Shown here: positions 8,869 through 18,433 of the stretch, one piece after another
Position numbering within the stretch: the first letter of the stretch is position 1
How the letters are laid out: every line of letters starts with the position of its first letter
The notes under the pieces: model-generated
The model's input: only the letters and a program-made list of their open reading frames with translations
The model's database searches: none
What the model was told of the DNA's origin: nothing
Position numbers and translations under genes: made by a program
Source: Clostridiales bacterium
GTDB taxonomy: Bacteria; Bacillota; Clostridia; Oscillospirales; CAG-272
Direction of reading: 5' to 3'
DNA: 64,000 nucleotides
Assembly (NCBI GenBank): GCA_022791685.1
Contig: JAAVZO010000001.1
Location: 124,001-188,000 of the forward strand

Positions 8869-9893
8869 CAGTTGTTATCCTCCTTGCTTGCTGTGTCGCC
8901 CGACGGAAGCTTGATGTCAAACTTCGGCGCGTCCTTGGTACGCTTATTGTCGGTCTGCTTTTTATCGACAAGTGAAATAAAGATGTCTTCAAGGTTTGTT
9001 CCCTGCTGTTCAAGTCCGATAAGCGGCATATTGTTTTGTGCCAGCGCATAGAACAGCGGCTTTCTGATATCGACTCCGGCAGTACTTTCGATAGCATAGA
9101 CAAAGCTGTCTCCCTCACGCTCGCCGAATACATCAGCAGATGTGATCTCTTTGATAGAGCGAAGCACACGGAGAACGTCACGCTGTGGACCGCAGATACG
9201 TGCATTGAGCCGACGGTTGCCTTCGATCATGCGCGCGATATTCTCGGTCTTTTCATCAGCAACGAGCTTTCCAGAATTGATAATGAGAATACGGTCGCAG
9301 ACAGCTTGTACCTCAGTAAGGATATGTGTAGAAAGGATTACGGTATGTGTCTCGCCAAGGATACGGATAAGGTTGCGTATCTCGATGATCTCCTTCGGGT
9401 CGAGACCTACGGTAGGTTCGTCGAGGATTATCACGCGTGGATTTCCGACCAGTGCCTGAGCTATGCCGACGCGCTGCTTGTATCCCTTTGAAAGATTCTT
9501 GATAAGACGATTTTTTTTGTAGTCGTCAGAAATTTTGACTACTTCGCAAATTTCGCCAAGGTGTTTAGTGCGATTAAGCTTGCAGCCCTTCAAATCATAC
9601 ACGAAGTTGAGATATTCGCGCACGGTCATATCCATGTAGAGCGGCGGCTGTTCAGGAAGATATCCGATAAAGCGCTTAGCTTCGGTCGGATTTTCGAGAA
9701 TGTCGATACCGCCTATCGAGGCAGTACCTGAGGTCGACGACATATAGCCGGTAAGGATATTCATTGTAGTAGACTTTCCGGCACCATTCGGACCGAGGAA
9801 GCCTACGATTTCACCTTCATCGATGAAAAAGCTGATATCATCCACCGCGTATTTGCTGCCGAACCGTTTAACAAGGTTCTGGATCTGTATCAT
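8868..9893 (-). CDS. ABC transporter ATP-binding protein, GldA-like (341 aa)
   Basis: Walker A GPNGAGKSTT, signature LSKGYKQRVGIAQAL and Walker B VIILDEPTVGLDP are all present and intact in the first ~170 residues, followed by the ~100-residue C-terminal domain typical of drug/lipid exporter ATPases. The tail is charged. The ATG at 9893 is chosen: GGGGGA lies seven bases upstream, whereas the longer frame would need a TTG at 9908. First gene of the four-gene operon; its leader contains two palindromic elements. Confidence 0.93.
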   Translation of the reverse strand: MIQIQNLVKRFGSKYAVDDISFFIDEGEIVGFLGPNGAGKSTTMNILTGYMSSTSGTASIGGIDILENPTEAKRFIGYLPEQPPLYMDMTVREYLNFVYDLKGCKLNRTKHLGEICEVVKISDDYKKNRLIKNLSKGYKQRVGIAQALVGNPRVIILDEPTVGLDPKEIIEIRNLIRILGETHTVILSTHILTEVQAVCDRILIINSGKLVADEKTENIARMIEGNRRLNARICGPQRDVLRVLRSIKEITSADVFGEREGDSFVYAIESTAGVDIRKPLFYALAQNNMPLIGLEQQGTNLEDIFISLVDKKQTDNKRTKDAPKFDIKLPSGDTASKEDNN

Positions 9894-9925
9894 TTGTTTG
9901 TCCCCCAAAGTTTTTGTGGTAGTAT

Positions 9926-9958
9926 TAGAGATTTTCGATAATTTATCGAAAATCTCTA
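9926..9958. repeat. Perfect 33-bp palindrome in the leader of the ABC operon
   Basis: Arms TAGAGATTTTCGATAA (9926-9941) and TTATCGAAAATCTCTA (9943-9958) are exact complements around a single base. It lies about 30-65 bases upstream of the ATPase start codon. It could be an operator or an mRNA hairpin close to the ribosome binding site. It shares the core TTCGATAA with the larger element at 10015-10104. Confidence 0.75.
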
Positions 9959-10014
9959 TGGAGTTTGATTTCAGATAGGTATTTGCTTATTTCCTTCTCA
10001 CTATTTTACATAAT

Positions 10015-10104
10015 AGACATATTCGATAACCTAACCTCAGCTTTTGAAAATGCTGATGAAATCAGCATTTTCAAAATTTAATTGAGAGGTTATCGAACAG
10101 GTCT
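10015..10104. repeat. 90-bp nested inverted-repeat element (MITE-like or regulatory)
   Basis: Outer arms AGAC...TTCGATAACCT (10015-10032) and AGGTTATCGAA...GTCT (10087-10104) enclose a perfect 16-bp inner stem TTTTGAAAATGCTGAT/ATCAGCATTTTCAAAA with a 3-base loop (10042-10076). The whole element can fold as one long hairpin in either strand. It sits in the 335-base gap between pgeF and the ABC operon. No coding potential is present in this gap. Confidence 0.75.
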
Positions 10105-10228
10105 AATAATAGTATATCACAGAGTATTGAATAAATCATGAACATATTGCCATATATATTATCTTTCAGCTAAAATTTATAAATACATCATGACTGCACA
10201 GAATACCGTCACAATACCGTCACATTTA

Positions 10229-11038
10229 TCACAGTGCTATAACCGAAAGCATAGTTCCTCGCACGCCGTGAGAATAGCGGTGCGAGTAAAACAACTCTGG
10301 ATGGTCATTAGTGCAGTAATCACAGACATCAATATTTTCCGGTACTAAACCGCGACCATGCAGAATATACTCATTCATCCCGATTATATCGGCATGATAA
10401 CGCTTACTGCCGCTCGGCTTAGTTACGAATCTTTCAGCCGCTTCACGCCCTGCAAAAGCCGCTGCCGCCTCGATAAAATCATCGCCGACCTCGTAGCAGC
10501 AATAATGTATCGCTGGTCCGATAGCTGCACGGATATTTTCCGGCTTCGCGCCGAGCGATATCAGCTTGTCGACACAAACGCCTGCGATCCCGGCAAAGCT
10601 TCCGCGCCATCCGGCATGGACTGCGCCGACTAACTTCGCAGTCGGGTCATGAAATAATATCGGTACGCAGTCGGCAGTCTTAACTCCGAGCGTGATTCCG
10701 GTTTGATCGGTCACGTATCCATCACACTCGCGTTCGGTTTTGATGAAATATCCCTCTCCACGCATACTCTCGTCGGCGTACAAAACGCTGCTTGAATGTA
10801 TCTGATGTAGGCTCACTACTGACTCAGCATCAACTCCAACAGCGTCTGAAAACAAGCGGAGATTTTCGAGTACGATCGAATCATCGTCGCCGCGCCCAAA
10901 GGCCAAATTCAGTGATGAAGTATGCGGCTTTTCGCTTACTCCGCCAATACGCGATGCAAATCCGTGCGGGCAGGTGATAAGCTCAGAACGGAAATATACA
11001 ACGCCGTTATCAGCAGTTATTCGTTTGAAATGTGACAT
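10229..11038 (-). CDS. pgeF: Peptidoglycan editing factor PgeF / YfiH family (269 aa)
   Basis: Motifs of the multicopper-polyphenol-oxidoreductase-like (DUF152) family are clear: LHQIHSS, GVKTADCVPILFHD, VGAVHAGWRGSFAGIAG and IGPAIHYCCYEVGDDF. The conserved His and Cys residues of the metal/active site are present. In E. coli the homologue prevents L-serine from being built into the peptide stem of peptidoglycan; other members show purine-nucleoside or oxidase activity. It starts seven bases after truB ends and is the last gene of the rbfA operon. Length is typical. Confidence 0.93.
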   Translation of the reverse strand: MSHFKRITADNGVVYFRSELITCPHGFASRIGGVSEKPHTSSLNLAFGRGDDDSIVLENLRLFSDAVGVDAESVVSLHQIHSSSVLYADESMRGEGYFIKTERECDGYVTDQTGITLGVKTADCVPILFHDPTAKLVGAVHAGWRGSFAGIAGVCVDKLISLGAKPENIRAAIGPAIHYCCYEVGDDFIEAAAAFAGREAAERFVTKPSGSKRYHADIIGMNEYILHGRGLVPENIDVCDYCTNDHPELFYSHRYSHGVRGTMLSVIAL

Positions 11039-11044
11039 AAAACC

Positions 11045-11944
11045 TCACAATAAAAACAGCTTTATTACTTTTATCGCACTTCCGTCAGGATAATCGCCGA
11101 CCTCGCCAAGCGCATAAAATCCGCCCTTGCCGTATAGACGTACCCGCGTTCCTGTCGGGAAATCCGTGCCGATTTTTTTCTGATATATTTCGTTTCCATC
11201 ACGAGAAAGCTTCTCAAAAAATGGTGCAGGATATACTTTTGGAAGATTGGAAAACAGCTTTTCGACCGGACGCAGCAGCTTCTCCCGTTCCAGCATATCC
11301 ATCGCTTCAAGTTCATCAAGCGTCACGCTTTCGTCAAGCGAAAAACCGCCGCTGCGCTCTCTGACAAGTGAGCACATTGCGCCGCCGCAGCCGCATTTTG
11401 CACCGATATCAGCACAAAGCGTACGGATATATGTACCCTTTGAGCAGTGAACAGTAAGTATGTATTCGTCCGCTTTGTCGGTTGTAACTGTATCAATCGA
11501 GAATATTTTTATAGGGCGTGCCTCACGCTCAACCGTAATTCCGCGGCGTGCAAGGTCGACCAGCTTTTGACCGCCCACTTTAAGCGCACTGTACATCGGC
11601 GGGACCTGCATAATATCGCCAACAAAGCTATCGCATACCGCGCGCACCTTAGCTTCGGGCGGAATATCATCAGACTGAGTTAGTATCTGTCCGCTTGTAT
11701 CTTCAGTATCGGTCGTAATTCCTAACTTTAATCCAGCGCGGTAGACTTTATCCTCAGCTGACAGAAAATCGGCAGCCTTCGCCGCACGTCCGATAAGTAT
11801 CGGAAGCACACCGGTAGCGTCTGGGTCAAGCGTACCGGTATGCCCGACCTTCTTCGTATTGTAAAGCCGCCGTATCTTGTTCACACAGTCATGCGAGGTC
11901 ATTCCGGCAGGTTTATTTAATATAAGAACACCCGATAGCTCCAT
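11045..11944 (-). CDS. truB: tRNA pseudouridine-55 synthase TruB (299 aa)
   Basis: TruB isomerises U55 in the T-loop of tRNAs. The catalytic motif GTLDPDATG with Asp at residue 40 is intact, as is KPAGMTSHD near the N-terminus, the KVGHTGT lead-in and the SKGTYIRTL motif. A short C-terminal PUA-like extension completes the normal length. Its ATG overlaps the stop codon of nrnA (TAATG), so the two are coupled. The order rbfA-nrnA-truB is the conserved Bacillota arrangement; ribF, often next, is replaced here by pgeF. Confidence 0.96.
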   Translation of the reverse strand: MELSGVLILNKPAGMTSHDCVNKIRRLYNTKKVGHTGTLDPDATGVLPILIGRAAKAADFLSAEDKVYRAGLKLGITTDTEDTSGQILTQSDDIPPEAKVRAVCDSFVGDIMQVPPMYSALKVGGQKLVDLARRGITVEREARPIKIFSIDTVTTDKADEYILTVHCSKGTYIRTLCADIGAKCGCGGAMCSLVRERSGGFSLDESVTLDELEAMDMLEREKLLRPVEKLFSNLPKVYPAPFFEKLSRDGNEIYQKKIGTDFPTGTRVRLYGKGGFYALGEVGDYPDGSAIKVIKLFLL

Positions 11945-12984
11945 TATATCTCTCCAGCGTGTTCGAATGCGCCTTCCTTGTCAAGCCGCATAAGCTCGTT
12001 ATTTATCTCCGCTATCAGCATCGACTCAGCGGCATATTCGTTTTCGGCATTGACTGTACATCCAGCTGCACGCTTGTGTCCGCCGCCGCCGAATATCGCA
12101 CATAGCTTAGATACATCAGCAACACGGTTCGAGCGCATCGAAACCTTGTAGAGCGTCAGATCGTCGTCGCTCTGTTTAATTGATATGCCTATTTCCACGC
12201 CTTCGATCGAGCGTGTGAGCGAGATTATATCGTCGATATCCTCACGAGTGAGGTTGTTTTCTTCGCGCATTTTATTGGTAAAGTTAATGACGGCAACACG
12301 ATTTTCGTTATAGAAATGCAAGTTGCAGAGTGCGACCTTAGTTGCCATGACTTGCGAAATCGGACGCGAATCGTAAAGCTTGCGCGATATTTCGGCGTGG
12401 TTGATGTCATACTCGAGCAGCGCTGCGATACGCTTGTGCGTCTCAGGAGTTACACTGTCGAATTTGAAGCTTCCGGTATCTGAGCAGATCGCCGCATATA
12501 ATGCAATTGCGGCGGAACGGTTTAACAGTGACTTTCCGCGCGCGGCAAATTCACACGCGATATCAAATATTATCTCACCGCACGCTCCGGTCGGTGCAAC
12601 GAAAGTCTCCTTCGCAAACGGCGTACCGAGCACATGATGGTCTATAGCCAACGCTACCTTTGGTGCATATTCTTCTTCAAGCTTTCCGAGCAGCTTTGAA
12701 GCTGACACATCGACCGAAACATACATATCCGGCTCAAAATCGTCAGGCAATGCCTCTGGGCGCAGCGTCGGAACATTAAATATGAATCCAAGCCGCTTCG
12801 GGATATCGTCATCATTAATGACCTCGCAGCGCTTGCCAAGTCCGCGCAGCAGCTCGCGCAGTGCAAATGCACTGCCGAGTGTGTCTGCGTCAGGTCGAGT
12901 ATGTGTCAGTATCAATACTGACGACGGCGTTTCGAGTCGGTCACAGACATCAGATATTGTCAGATTTACAGCTGATTCACTCAT
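11944..12984 (-). CDS. nrnA: DHH phosphoesterase NrnA-like (oligoribonuclease / pAp phosphatase, 346 aa)
   Basis: The DHH superfamily motifs are visible: THTRPDADTLGSAFAL near residue 27, VSVDVSA, AIDHHV, CSDTGSFKFDSVT and, in the C-terminal DHHA1 domain, FGGGGHKRAAGCT. NrnA degrades 2-5-nucleotide RNAs from the 5' end and dephosphorylates pAp. It overlaps rbfA upstream by eight bases and truB downstream by one base, consistent with a tightly coupled operon. Confidence 0.94.
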   Translation of the reverse strand: MSESAVNLTISDVCDRLETPSSVLILTHTRPDADTLGSAFALRELLRGLGKRCEVINDDDIPKRLGFIFNVPTLRPEALPDDFEPDMYVSVDVSASKLLGKLEEEYAPKVALAIDHHVLGTPFAKETFVAPTGACGEIIFDIACEFAARGKSLLNRSAAIALYAAICSDTGSFKFDSVTPETHKRIAALLEYDINHAEISRKLYDSRPISQVMATKVALCNLHFYNENRVAVINFTNKMREENNLTREDIDDIISLTRSIEGVEIGISIKQSDDDLTLYKVSMRSNRVADVSKLCAIFGGGGHKRAAGCTVNAENEYAAESMLIAEINNELMRLDKEGAFEHAGEI

Positions 12985-13348
12985 CGTTTGTGTCCTCGCC
13001 GTCCGAAGCGCTGCTTTCTATTTTATGCAAAAGCGAATTTATGTGTGCGCCGTATTCGATAGAATCATCAGGAAGGAAAGAAAGCTCTGGCGTTACGCGC
13101 AGATTGAGCGTCTCAGCGAGTCGCTTGCGGATATATCCAGACGCACTCACAAGTCCCTTTTTGATGTCCTTCTTATCGCCGGTAATTGACGAAAAATATA
13201 TCTTAGCATATTTTAAATCTGGAGTAACGTCAACGCTTGTCACACTGACAAAATTGTCGCTGACACGTGGGTCTTTGATCTCGCGCAGTATCTCTGCGAG
13301 CTCGCGAGTCATTTCTTCATTAACTCTGCCCCTTCTATAGCTTGCCAT
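12977..13348 (-). CDS. rbfA: Ribosome-binding factor A (123 aa)
   Basis: RbfA assists late maturation of the 30S subunit and 16S rRNA 5' end. The sequence starts MASYRRGRVNEEMTRELAEIL and contains DPRVSDNFVSVTSVDVTPDLKYAKIYFS in a KH-like fold, with the expected GYIRKRLAETLNLRVTPELSFLPDDSIEYG motif. A strong AAAGGAG site precedes the ATG. It is the first gene of rbfA-nrnA-truB-pgeF in this window; infB and nusA, which usually precede it, are not here. Confidence 0.96.
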   Translation of the reverse strand: MASYRRGRVNEEMTRELAEILREIKDPRVSDNFVSVTSVDVTPDLKYAKIYFSSITGDKKDIKKGLVSASGYIRKRLAETLNLRVTPELSFLPDDSIEYGAHINSLLHKIESSASDGEDTNDE

Positions 13349-13498
13349 AATTTATGTCTCCTTTTATAATTGAGATAGTAATAGTATATATTTTATCATA
13401 TTCTCGAAAAAATATAAATAGGCTTTTGTAAATTTTCGTTATTAAAATTCATTTTCGAGTTATTTTTTAATTTAGCCGTCAATTTCCGACCGAATATA

Positions 13499-13527
13499 TT
13501 GAAATATTCATAAATTGATGATATGAT
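13499..13527 (+). promoter_or_regulatory. Promoter of the aconitase-family hydratase gene
   Basis: TTGAAA (13499-13504) and TATGAT (13522-13527) are 17 bases apart. A GGAGG ribosome binding site follows at about 13553 and the ATG at 13571. Confidence 0.55.
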
Positions 13528-13570
13528 ATATAGTAGGTAAATTTAGATTTCCGGAGGAATAATTAAAGTA

Positions 13571-15856
13571 ATGGTTGAATTATTGAAAAACGGTGCGTAT
13601 CTCGCATACGGCAACACCCTGATCGAGGACAACGAAAATGCCCCTGCACAGCTGAAATCGCTCGGCAAAGACGGCATTTCGAAGGAGGACGCTAAGCGTC
13701 AGACTATGGCGTACTCTATCCTCTCAGCGCACAATACCGGCAGCGAGGATAACCTTAAAATAAAATTTGACGCGATGGCTTCACACGATATCACATACGT
13801 TGGAATTATCCAGACCGCTCGTGCCAGCGGACTCGAGAAGTTCCCGATCCCGTATGTGCTCACAAACTGCCACAATAGTCTCTGCGCAGTCGGCGGTACT
13901 ATCAACGAGGACGACCATGTATTCGGTCTCTCGGCTGCTGAAAAATACGGCGGAATCTACGTTCCGGCGCACATCGCTGTCATTCACTCGTACATGCGTG
14001 AAATGATGAGCGGCTGCGGCAAGATGATACTCGGTTCTGACAGCCATACTCGTTACGGCGCACTTGGAACTATGGCGATTGGTGAAGGCGGCCCTGAGCT
14101 TGTTAAGCAGCTGCTCTGCCGTACATACGATATCAAGCGTCCCGAGGTTGTAGCTGTTTATATGAGTGGCAAGCCGAAGCAAGGTGTAGGTCCGCAGGAC
14201 GTTGCGCTCGCAATAATCGGCGCGGTATTTGCAAATGGCTTTGTAAAGAACAAAGTACTTGAATTCGTTGGCGACGGTATTGCTAATCTGCCTATCGAAT
14301 TCAGAAACGGCATCGACGTAATGACCACCGAGACGACCTGCCTGTCGTCCATCTGGATCACTGACGATGAAACCAAACGCTACTTTGATATGCACAAGCG
14401 CTCTGAGGATTACAAGAAACTCGCTCCCGGTGCGCTCGCATACTATGACGGCGTTGTCAAAGTCGACCTGTCGCGCATCGAACCGATGATAGCGCTTCCT
14501 TTCCACCCGAGCAACACCTACACTATCCGCAATCTCATCGACAACGCTGGCGATATTCTCCGCGAGGTCGAAAAGACTGCAACCGAGCAGCTCGACAATC
14601 CTAACATCAAGGTCAGCCTCACTGATAAGATCACACCCGCTGGAATCCGCGTAGATCAGGGCGTTATCGCAGGTTGCGCAGGCGGTACATTCGATAACCT
14701 CTGTGCTGCTGCCGATATACTTGCCGGTCAGTCTACCGGAAGCGGTGCATTCACACTGTCGGCTTATCCGGCGAGCCAGCCCGCATACATCGAGCTCGTT
14801 CGCAATGGCGCAGCTGCTAAGCTTATGGAAGCTGGCGTTACGCTCAGAACCGCATTCTGTGGTCCTTGCTTTGGTGCAGGCGACGTTCCAGCAAACGGCG
14901 GACTCAGCATTCGTCACTCGACTCGTAACTTCCCGAACCGTGAGGGCTCGAAGCCAGGCAACGGTCAGATCGCGTCGGTCGCACTCATGGACGCACGCAG
15001 CATTGCAGCTACTGCAAGCCGCGGCGGTATCCTGACTCCGGCAACCGAACTTGAAGTTGAATATACAAATCCCGCATATCATTTCGACAGCACAGTATAC
15101 GACCACCGCGTATACAAGGGCTATGGCAATGCAAAATCTGAGACCGAGCTCCGTATCGGTCCGAACATCGCAGACTGGCCTGTAATGTCTGAGCTCACCG
15201 ACGATATGCTTTTGAAGGTAGCGTCGGTCATCAACGATCCGGTCACCACTACCGACGAACTTATCCCATCCGGCGAGACATCGTCCTACCGTTCGAATCC
15301 GCTCAAACTCGCTGAATTCGCCCTTTCCCGCAAGGATCCGGCATATGTTGGCAGAGCAAAAGAGGTTCAAAAGTTCGAAAAGGCACGTGAAAACGGCGAC
15401 GACAACTCAAAGGGCGAGCTTGCAGATATATTCACAAAGCTTGCTGCGATCAAGACTGATATCGACCCGATGAAGGTCGGCGTTGGAAGCGTAGTCTGCG
15501 CAAGAAAGCCGGGCGACGGTTCTGCACGCGAACAGGCTGCGTCCTGCCAGAAGGTACTCGGCGGCTGGGCTAATATAGCGGTCGAATATGCAACCAAGCG
15601 TTACAGAAGTAACCTCATCAACTGGGGTATGCTGCCATTCATTTTCGACGATGTAGACTTCGAGGTCGGAGATAATATCTTTGTTCCTAACGTAAGAGCT
15701 ACTGTTGAAGCAGCTAAGTATGAATTCCCGGCTTATGTAATCAAGGCTGACGGCGGCGTTAAAGAAATCACCCTCAGAATGGGTGAGCTCACCGACGACG
15801 AGCGCAAGATCATTCTCTGCGGCTGCCTTATCAATTACTACAAGGACGGCAACTGA
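13571..15856 (+). CDS. Aconitase-family hydratase, YbhJ-like (761 aa)
   Basis: The protein belongs to the aconitase superfamily: [20 protein letters not shown], the [4Fe-4S] cysteines at residues 369, 430 and 433 (spacing 61 and 3, close to aconitase), SRNFPNREG-type substrate loop ([14 protein letters not shown]) and a C-terminal swivel domain. It most resembles the E. coli YbhJ group of putative hydratases more than AcnA/AcnB, so the true substrate is uncertain. It is probably a single-gene transcript with its own promoter and a hairpin after the stop. No citrate synthase or isocitrate dehydrogenase gene is adjacent. Codon usage here is strongly biased, suggesting high expression. Confidence 0.88.
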   Translation: MVELLKNGAYLAYGNTLIEDNENAPAQLKSLGKDGISKEDAKRQTMAYSILSAHNTGSEDNLKIKFDAMASHDITYVGIIQTARASGLEKFPIPYVLTNCHNSLCAVGGTINEDDHVFGLSAAEKYGGIYVPAHIAVIHSYMREMMSGCGKMILGSDSHTRYGALGTMAIGEGGPELVKQLLCRTYDIKRPEVVAVYMSGKPKQGVGPQDVALAIIGAVFANGFVKNKVLEFVGDGIANLPIEFRNGIDVMTTETTCLSSIWITDDETKRYFDMHKRSEDYKKLAPGALAYYDGVVKVDLSRIEPMIALPFHPSNTYTIRNLIDNAGDILREVEKTATEQLDNPNIKVSLTDKITPAGIRVDQGVIAGCAGGTFDNLCAAADILAGQSTGSGAFTLSAYPASQPAYIELVRNGAAAKLMEAGVTLRTAFCGPCFGAGDVPANGGLSIRHSTRNFPNREGSKPGNGQIASVALMDARSIAATASRGGILTPATELEVEYTNPAYHFDSTVYDHRVYKGYGNAKSETELRIGPNIADWPVMSELTDDMLLKVASVINDPVTTTDELIPSGETSSYRSNPLKLAEFALSRKDPAYVGRAKEVQKFEKARENGDDNSKGELADIFTKLAAIKTDIDPMKVGVGSVVCARKPGDGSAREQAASCQKVLGGWANIAVEYATKRYRSNLINWGMLPFIFDDVDFEVGDNIFVPNVRATVEAAKYEFPAYVIKADGGVKEITLRMGELTDDERKIILCGCLINYYKDGN

Positions 15857-15871
15857 TTTAATATTTGTAAT

Positions 15872-15905
15872 CCGCGCGAGCTTCAACAACGTTGAAGCTC
15901 CGCGG
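15872..15905 (+). terminator. Hairpin after the hydratase gene
   Basis: A stem of CCGCG plus GAGCTTCAAC with a 3-base loop and exact complementary arms (one bulged C) lies 16 bases after the stop. The T-run is short, so it may be a weak terminator. Confidence 0.6.
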
Positions 15906-15972
15906 TTTACCGCATTTGCGGCTATTGCCGACATAATATCTTTGAAATATATCCGGAGAAAATGCTATTATT

Positions 15973-16710
15973 ATGATAGGATTGGGAACAATAGTAAATG
16001 CGGCTGCAATCATAATCGGAGGTGTCGGCGGACTTATATCGAGGCGATTCTTAAAAGAGCGGTATCAGGAAACAATTACTAAAGCGATGGGATTTGCGAT
16101 CATCGTAATGTCACTTGCCAGTACACTTTCGCAAATGCTCACCGTGAATATTTACGAATCTAATGATAAGCTGATCGGCAGTCTCAATATACAAGGTACG
16201 ATGATGCTGATAATTTCACTTGCAGCTGGTGCGTTTATTGGAGAGCTCGTAAACTTAGATATGTGGTTTGAGCGATTCGGAACGTGGCTGCGTGACAAGA
16301 GCGGCAGTCAGGGCGACGACCGCTTCATTGACGCATTTGTTTCTGCGTCACTCACCGTATGCGTCGGCGCAATGGCTATAATCGGCTCTATTCAGGATGG
16401 GATCAGCGGCAACCATGATACTTTATTTGCAAAAGCAGTTCTCGATTTGATCATAATTATTATGATGACCGCCTCGCTCGGCAAGGGATGTATATTTTCG
16501 GTAATACCCGTTTTGATCTTTCAGGGTACGATAACTTTGTTAGCAAGGGCGGCAGCGCCTATCATGACCGACACAGTTATCAGCAATATCTCGTTAGTCG
16601 GCAATGTTTTAATCATGTGTGTCGGCGTTAACTTGGTTTTTCCAAAAACGATCCGCGTAGCAAACGTACTTCCAGCAATCATAATCGCTGTATTATTTGC
16701 AATTTTCTGA
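15973..16710 (+). CDS. DUF554 family membrane protein (245 aa)
   Basis: The protein begins MIGLGTIVNAAAIIIGGVGG and has about six to seven hydrophobic segments with SLASTLSQML, AMAIIGSIQDGISGNHDTLFAKAVLDLI and MCVGVNLVF, the conserved blocks of DUF554 (YdfK/YqgA) proteins. The function of this family is not established; it is thought to be a small-molecule transporter. GGAG lies 14 bases upstream, longer than optimal, and no better start is in frame. It stands between the hydratase and the peptidase, codirectional with both. Confidence 0.9.
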   Translation: MIGLGTIVNAAAIIIGGVGGLISRRFLKERYQETITKAMGFAIIVMSLASTLSQMLTVNIYESNDKLIGSLNIQGTMMLIISLAAGAFIGELVNLDMWFERFGTWLRDKSGSQGDDRFIDAFVSASLTVCVGAMAIIGSIQDGISGNHDTLFAKAVLDLIIIIMMTASLGKGCIFSVIPVLIFQGTITLLARAAAPIMTDTVISNISLVGNVLIMCVGVNLVFPKTIRVANVLPAIIIAVLFAIF

Positions 16711-16753
16711 ATGTGTAAAAAATTTAATAATCCTAATTTAAGGAGGAAACATA

Positions 16754-18433
16754 ATGAAATTTAATGATATGCCATATGAGCGCGTCAACCTTGACGAGCT
16801 CGGCAAAGAAATCGACGCACTCACCGATAAGGTGAAAAATGCTGCTGACAGTGACACTGTTATCGCTGCTTTCCGCGAGCAGGAAAAGCTGATGATTCAC
16901 GCATCGACGATGTCGTCTATCGCGTATGTGCGCAATTCGATCAACACAAAGGACGAATTCTACGAAGCTGAGCAGGAATTCTACGATATGAATCTTCCGG
17001 CTTTTCAGGAGCACACGCAGAATCTCATGCTCTCGTTCTACAACTCTCCCTACCGCAAGGAGCTTGAAAAGCTGACCGGTGAGCTAATGTTTAAGAACCT
17101 CGAGATGGAGTTAAAGACATTCTCTCCTGAAATTATCGACCTGCTTGGACGTGAGAACAAGCTCGTAAGCGATTATCAGAAGTTGGTCGCGTCTGCTAAG
17201 ATTGATTTTGATGGCAAGCCGATGAATATCTCTCAGCTCGCGGCTTATAAGCAGAATCCCGACCGCGAGGTGCGTCACAACGCATATCTTGCCGAGAGCG
17301 GATTCTATATGTCTCACGCCGACAAGCTCGACGAAATTTTCGATGAGCTCGTCAAGGTCCGCACCGAAATTGCGCACAAGCTTGGTTTCAAGAACTTCAC
17401 TGAGCTTGCATATATGCGCCGTACACGCAACTGCTACGACCCTGAGATGGTAGCGAATTTCCGCCGTCAAGTAGTCGAAGAGCTTGTACCGATCGTCAGC
17501 GAATTGAAGAAAAAGCAGGCTGATCGTATCGGACTTGCACCTGACGAAATGCGAATTTATGATGACGTATTCAGCTTCAAGGAAGGCAACCCGAAACCCA
17601 TCGGAACTCCGGAAGATATAATGGCTGCCGGAAAGCGTATGTACGAGGAGATGTCGCCTGAGACCGGCGAGTTCATCAACTTTATGTACGACAACGAACT
17701 GCTTGACCTCGTAGCAAAGGACGGTAAGGCAGTCGGCGGCTACTGCACCGAATTTCCGGAATACAAGTCGCCGTTCATCTTCTCGAATTTCAACGGCACT
17801 TCCGGTGATGTCGACGTGCTGACGCACGAAGCCGGACACGCATTCGCTGCTTACACCGCACGAAATTTCGAATTCATTGAGAACTCCCAGCCTACAATGG
17901 AATCCTGCGAGTGCCACTCAATGTCGATGGAGTTTCTTGCGTGGAAGTGGATGCACCTCTTCTATGGCGATGACACAGCACGTGCAAAATACGTACACCT
18001 CGAAAGTGCGCTCATCTTTATCCCCTACGGCTGCATGGTCGACCATTTCCAGCACATCGTATACGACAATCCAGACCTGACTCCTGCACAGCGCCATGAA
18101 GAATGGAAAAAACTCGAAGCGATCTATCGTCCGTATATGAACTTCGGCAATGTTGATTTCTACGCAAACGGTCGCGGATGGCAGAGACAGCTTCACATCT
18201 ATCACTATCCTTTCTACTATATCGACTACTGCCTCGCTCAGACCGTATCGCTCGAATTCTGGAGCCTGTCGCAGAAGAACTACGCTGACGCGTGGGAGCG
18301 TTACTATCGCTTTGTCTGCGAAGGTGGAAAGAAAACTTTCGTCGGACTCTGCGAGACTGCCGGGATCAAGGTTCCGTTCGAGGACGGCGCACTCAAGGAA
18401 ATCGCTGCCGGAGCAGTTGATTACCTGAAATAA
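16754..18433 (+). CDS. M3 family oligoendopeptidase (559 aa)
   Basis: The zinc-binding HEAGH motif at residues 358-362, followed by ESCECHSMSMEFLAWKWM carrying the third ligand, places the protein in peptidase family M3, oligoendopeptidase F subgroup. Family members cut short peptides in the cytoplasm. Length and the C-terminal HIYHYPFYYIDYCLAQ stretch fit. The AAGGAGG site is nine bases before the ATG at 16754. The stop codon overlaps the start of the next gene (TAATG), so the hypothetical protein downstream is co-translated. Confidence 0.94.
   Translation: MKFNDMPYERVNLDELGKEIDALTDKVKNAADSDTVIAAFREQEKLMIHASTMSSIAYVRNSINTKDEFYEAEQEFYDMNLPAFQEHTQNLMLSFYNSPYRKELEKLTGELMFKNLEMELKTFSPEIIDLLGRENKLVSDYQKLVASAKIDFDGKPMNISQLAAYKQNPDREVRHNAYLAESGFYMSHADKLDEIFDELVKVRTEIAHKLGFKNFTELAYMRRTRNCYDPEMVANFRRQVVEELVPIVSELKKKQADRIGLAPDEMRIYDDVFSFKEGNPKPIGTPEDIMAAGKRMYEEMSPETGEFINFMYDNELLDLVAKDGKAVGGYCTEFPEYKSPFIFSNFNGTSGDVDVLTHEAGHAFAAYTARNFEFIENSQPTMESCECHSMSMEFLAWKWMHLFYGDDTARAKYVHLESALIFIPYGCMVDHFQHIVYDNPDLTPAQRHEEWKKLEAIYRPYMNFGNVDFYANGRGWQRQLHIYHYPFYYIDYCLAQTVSLEFWSLSQKNYADAWERYYRFVCEGGKKTFVGLCETAGIKVPFEDGALKEIAAGAVDYLK

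Noticed and set aside
13781-15370. A 529-codon open frame antisense to the hydratase gene
   Set aside because: It is the mirror of a strongly codon-biased gene (GNC-rich codons keep the complement open). No ribosome binding site and no recognisable domain.
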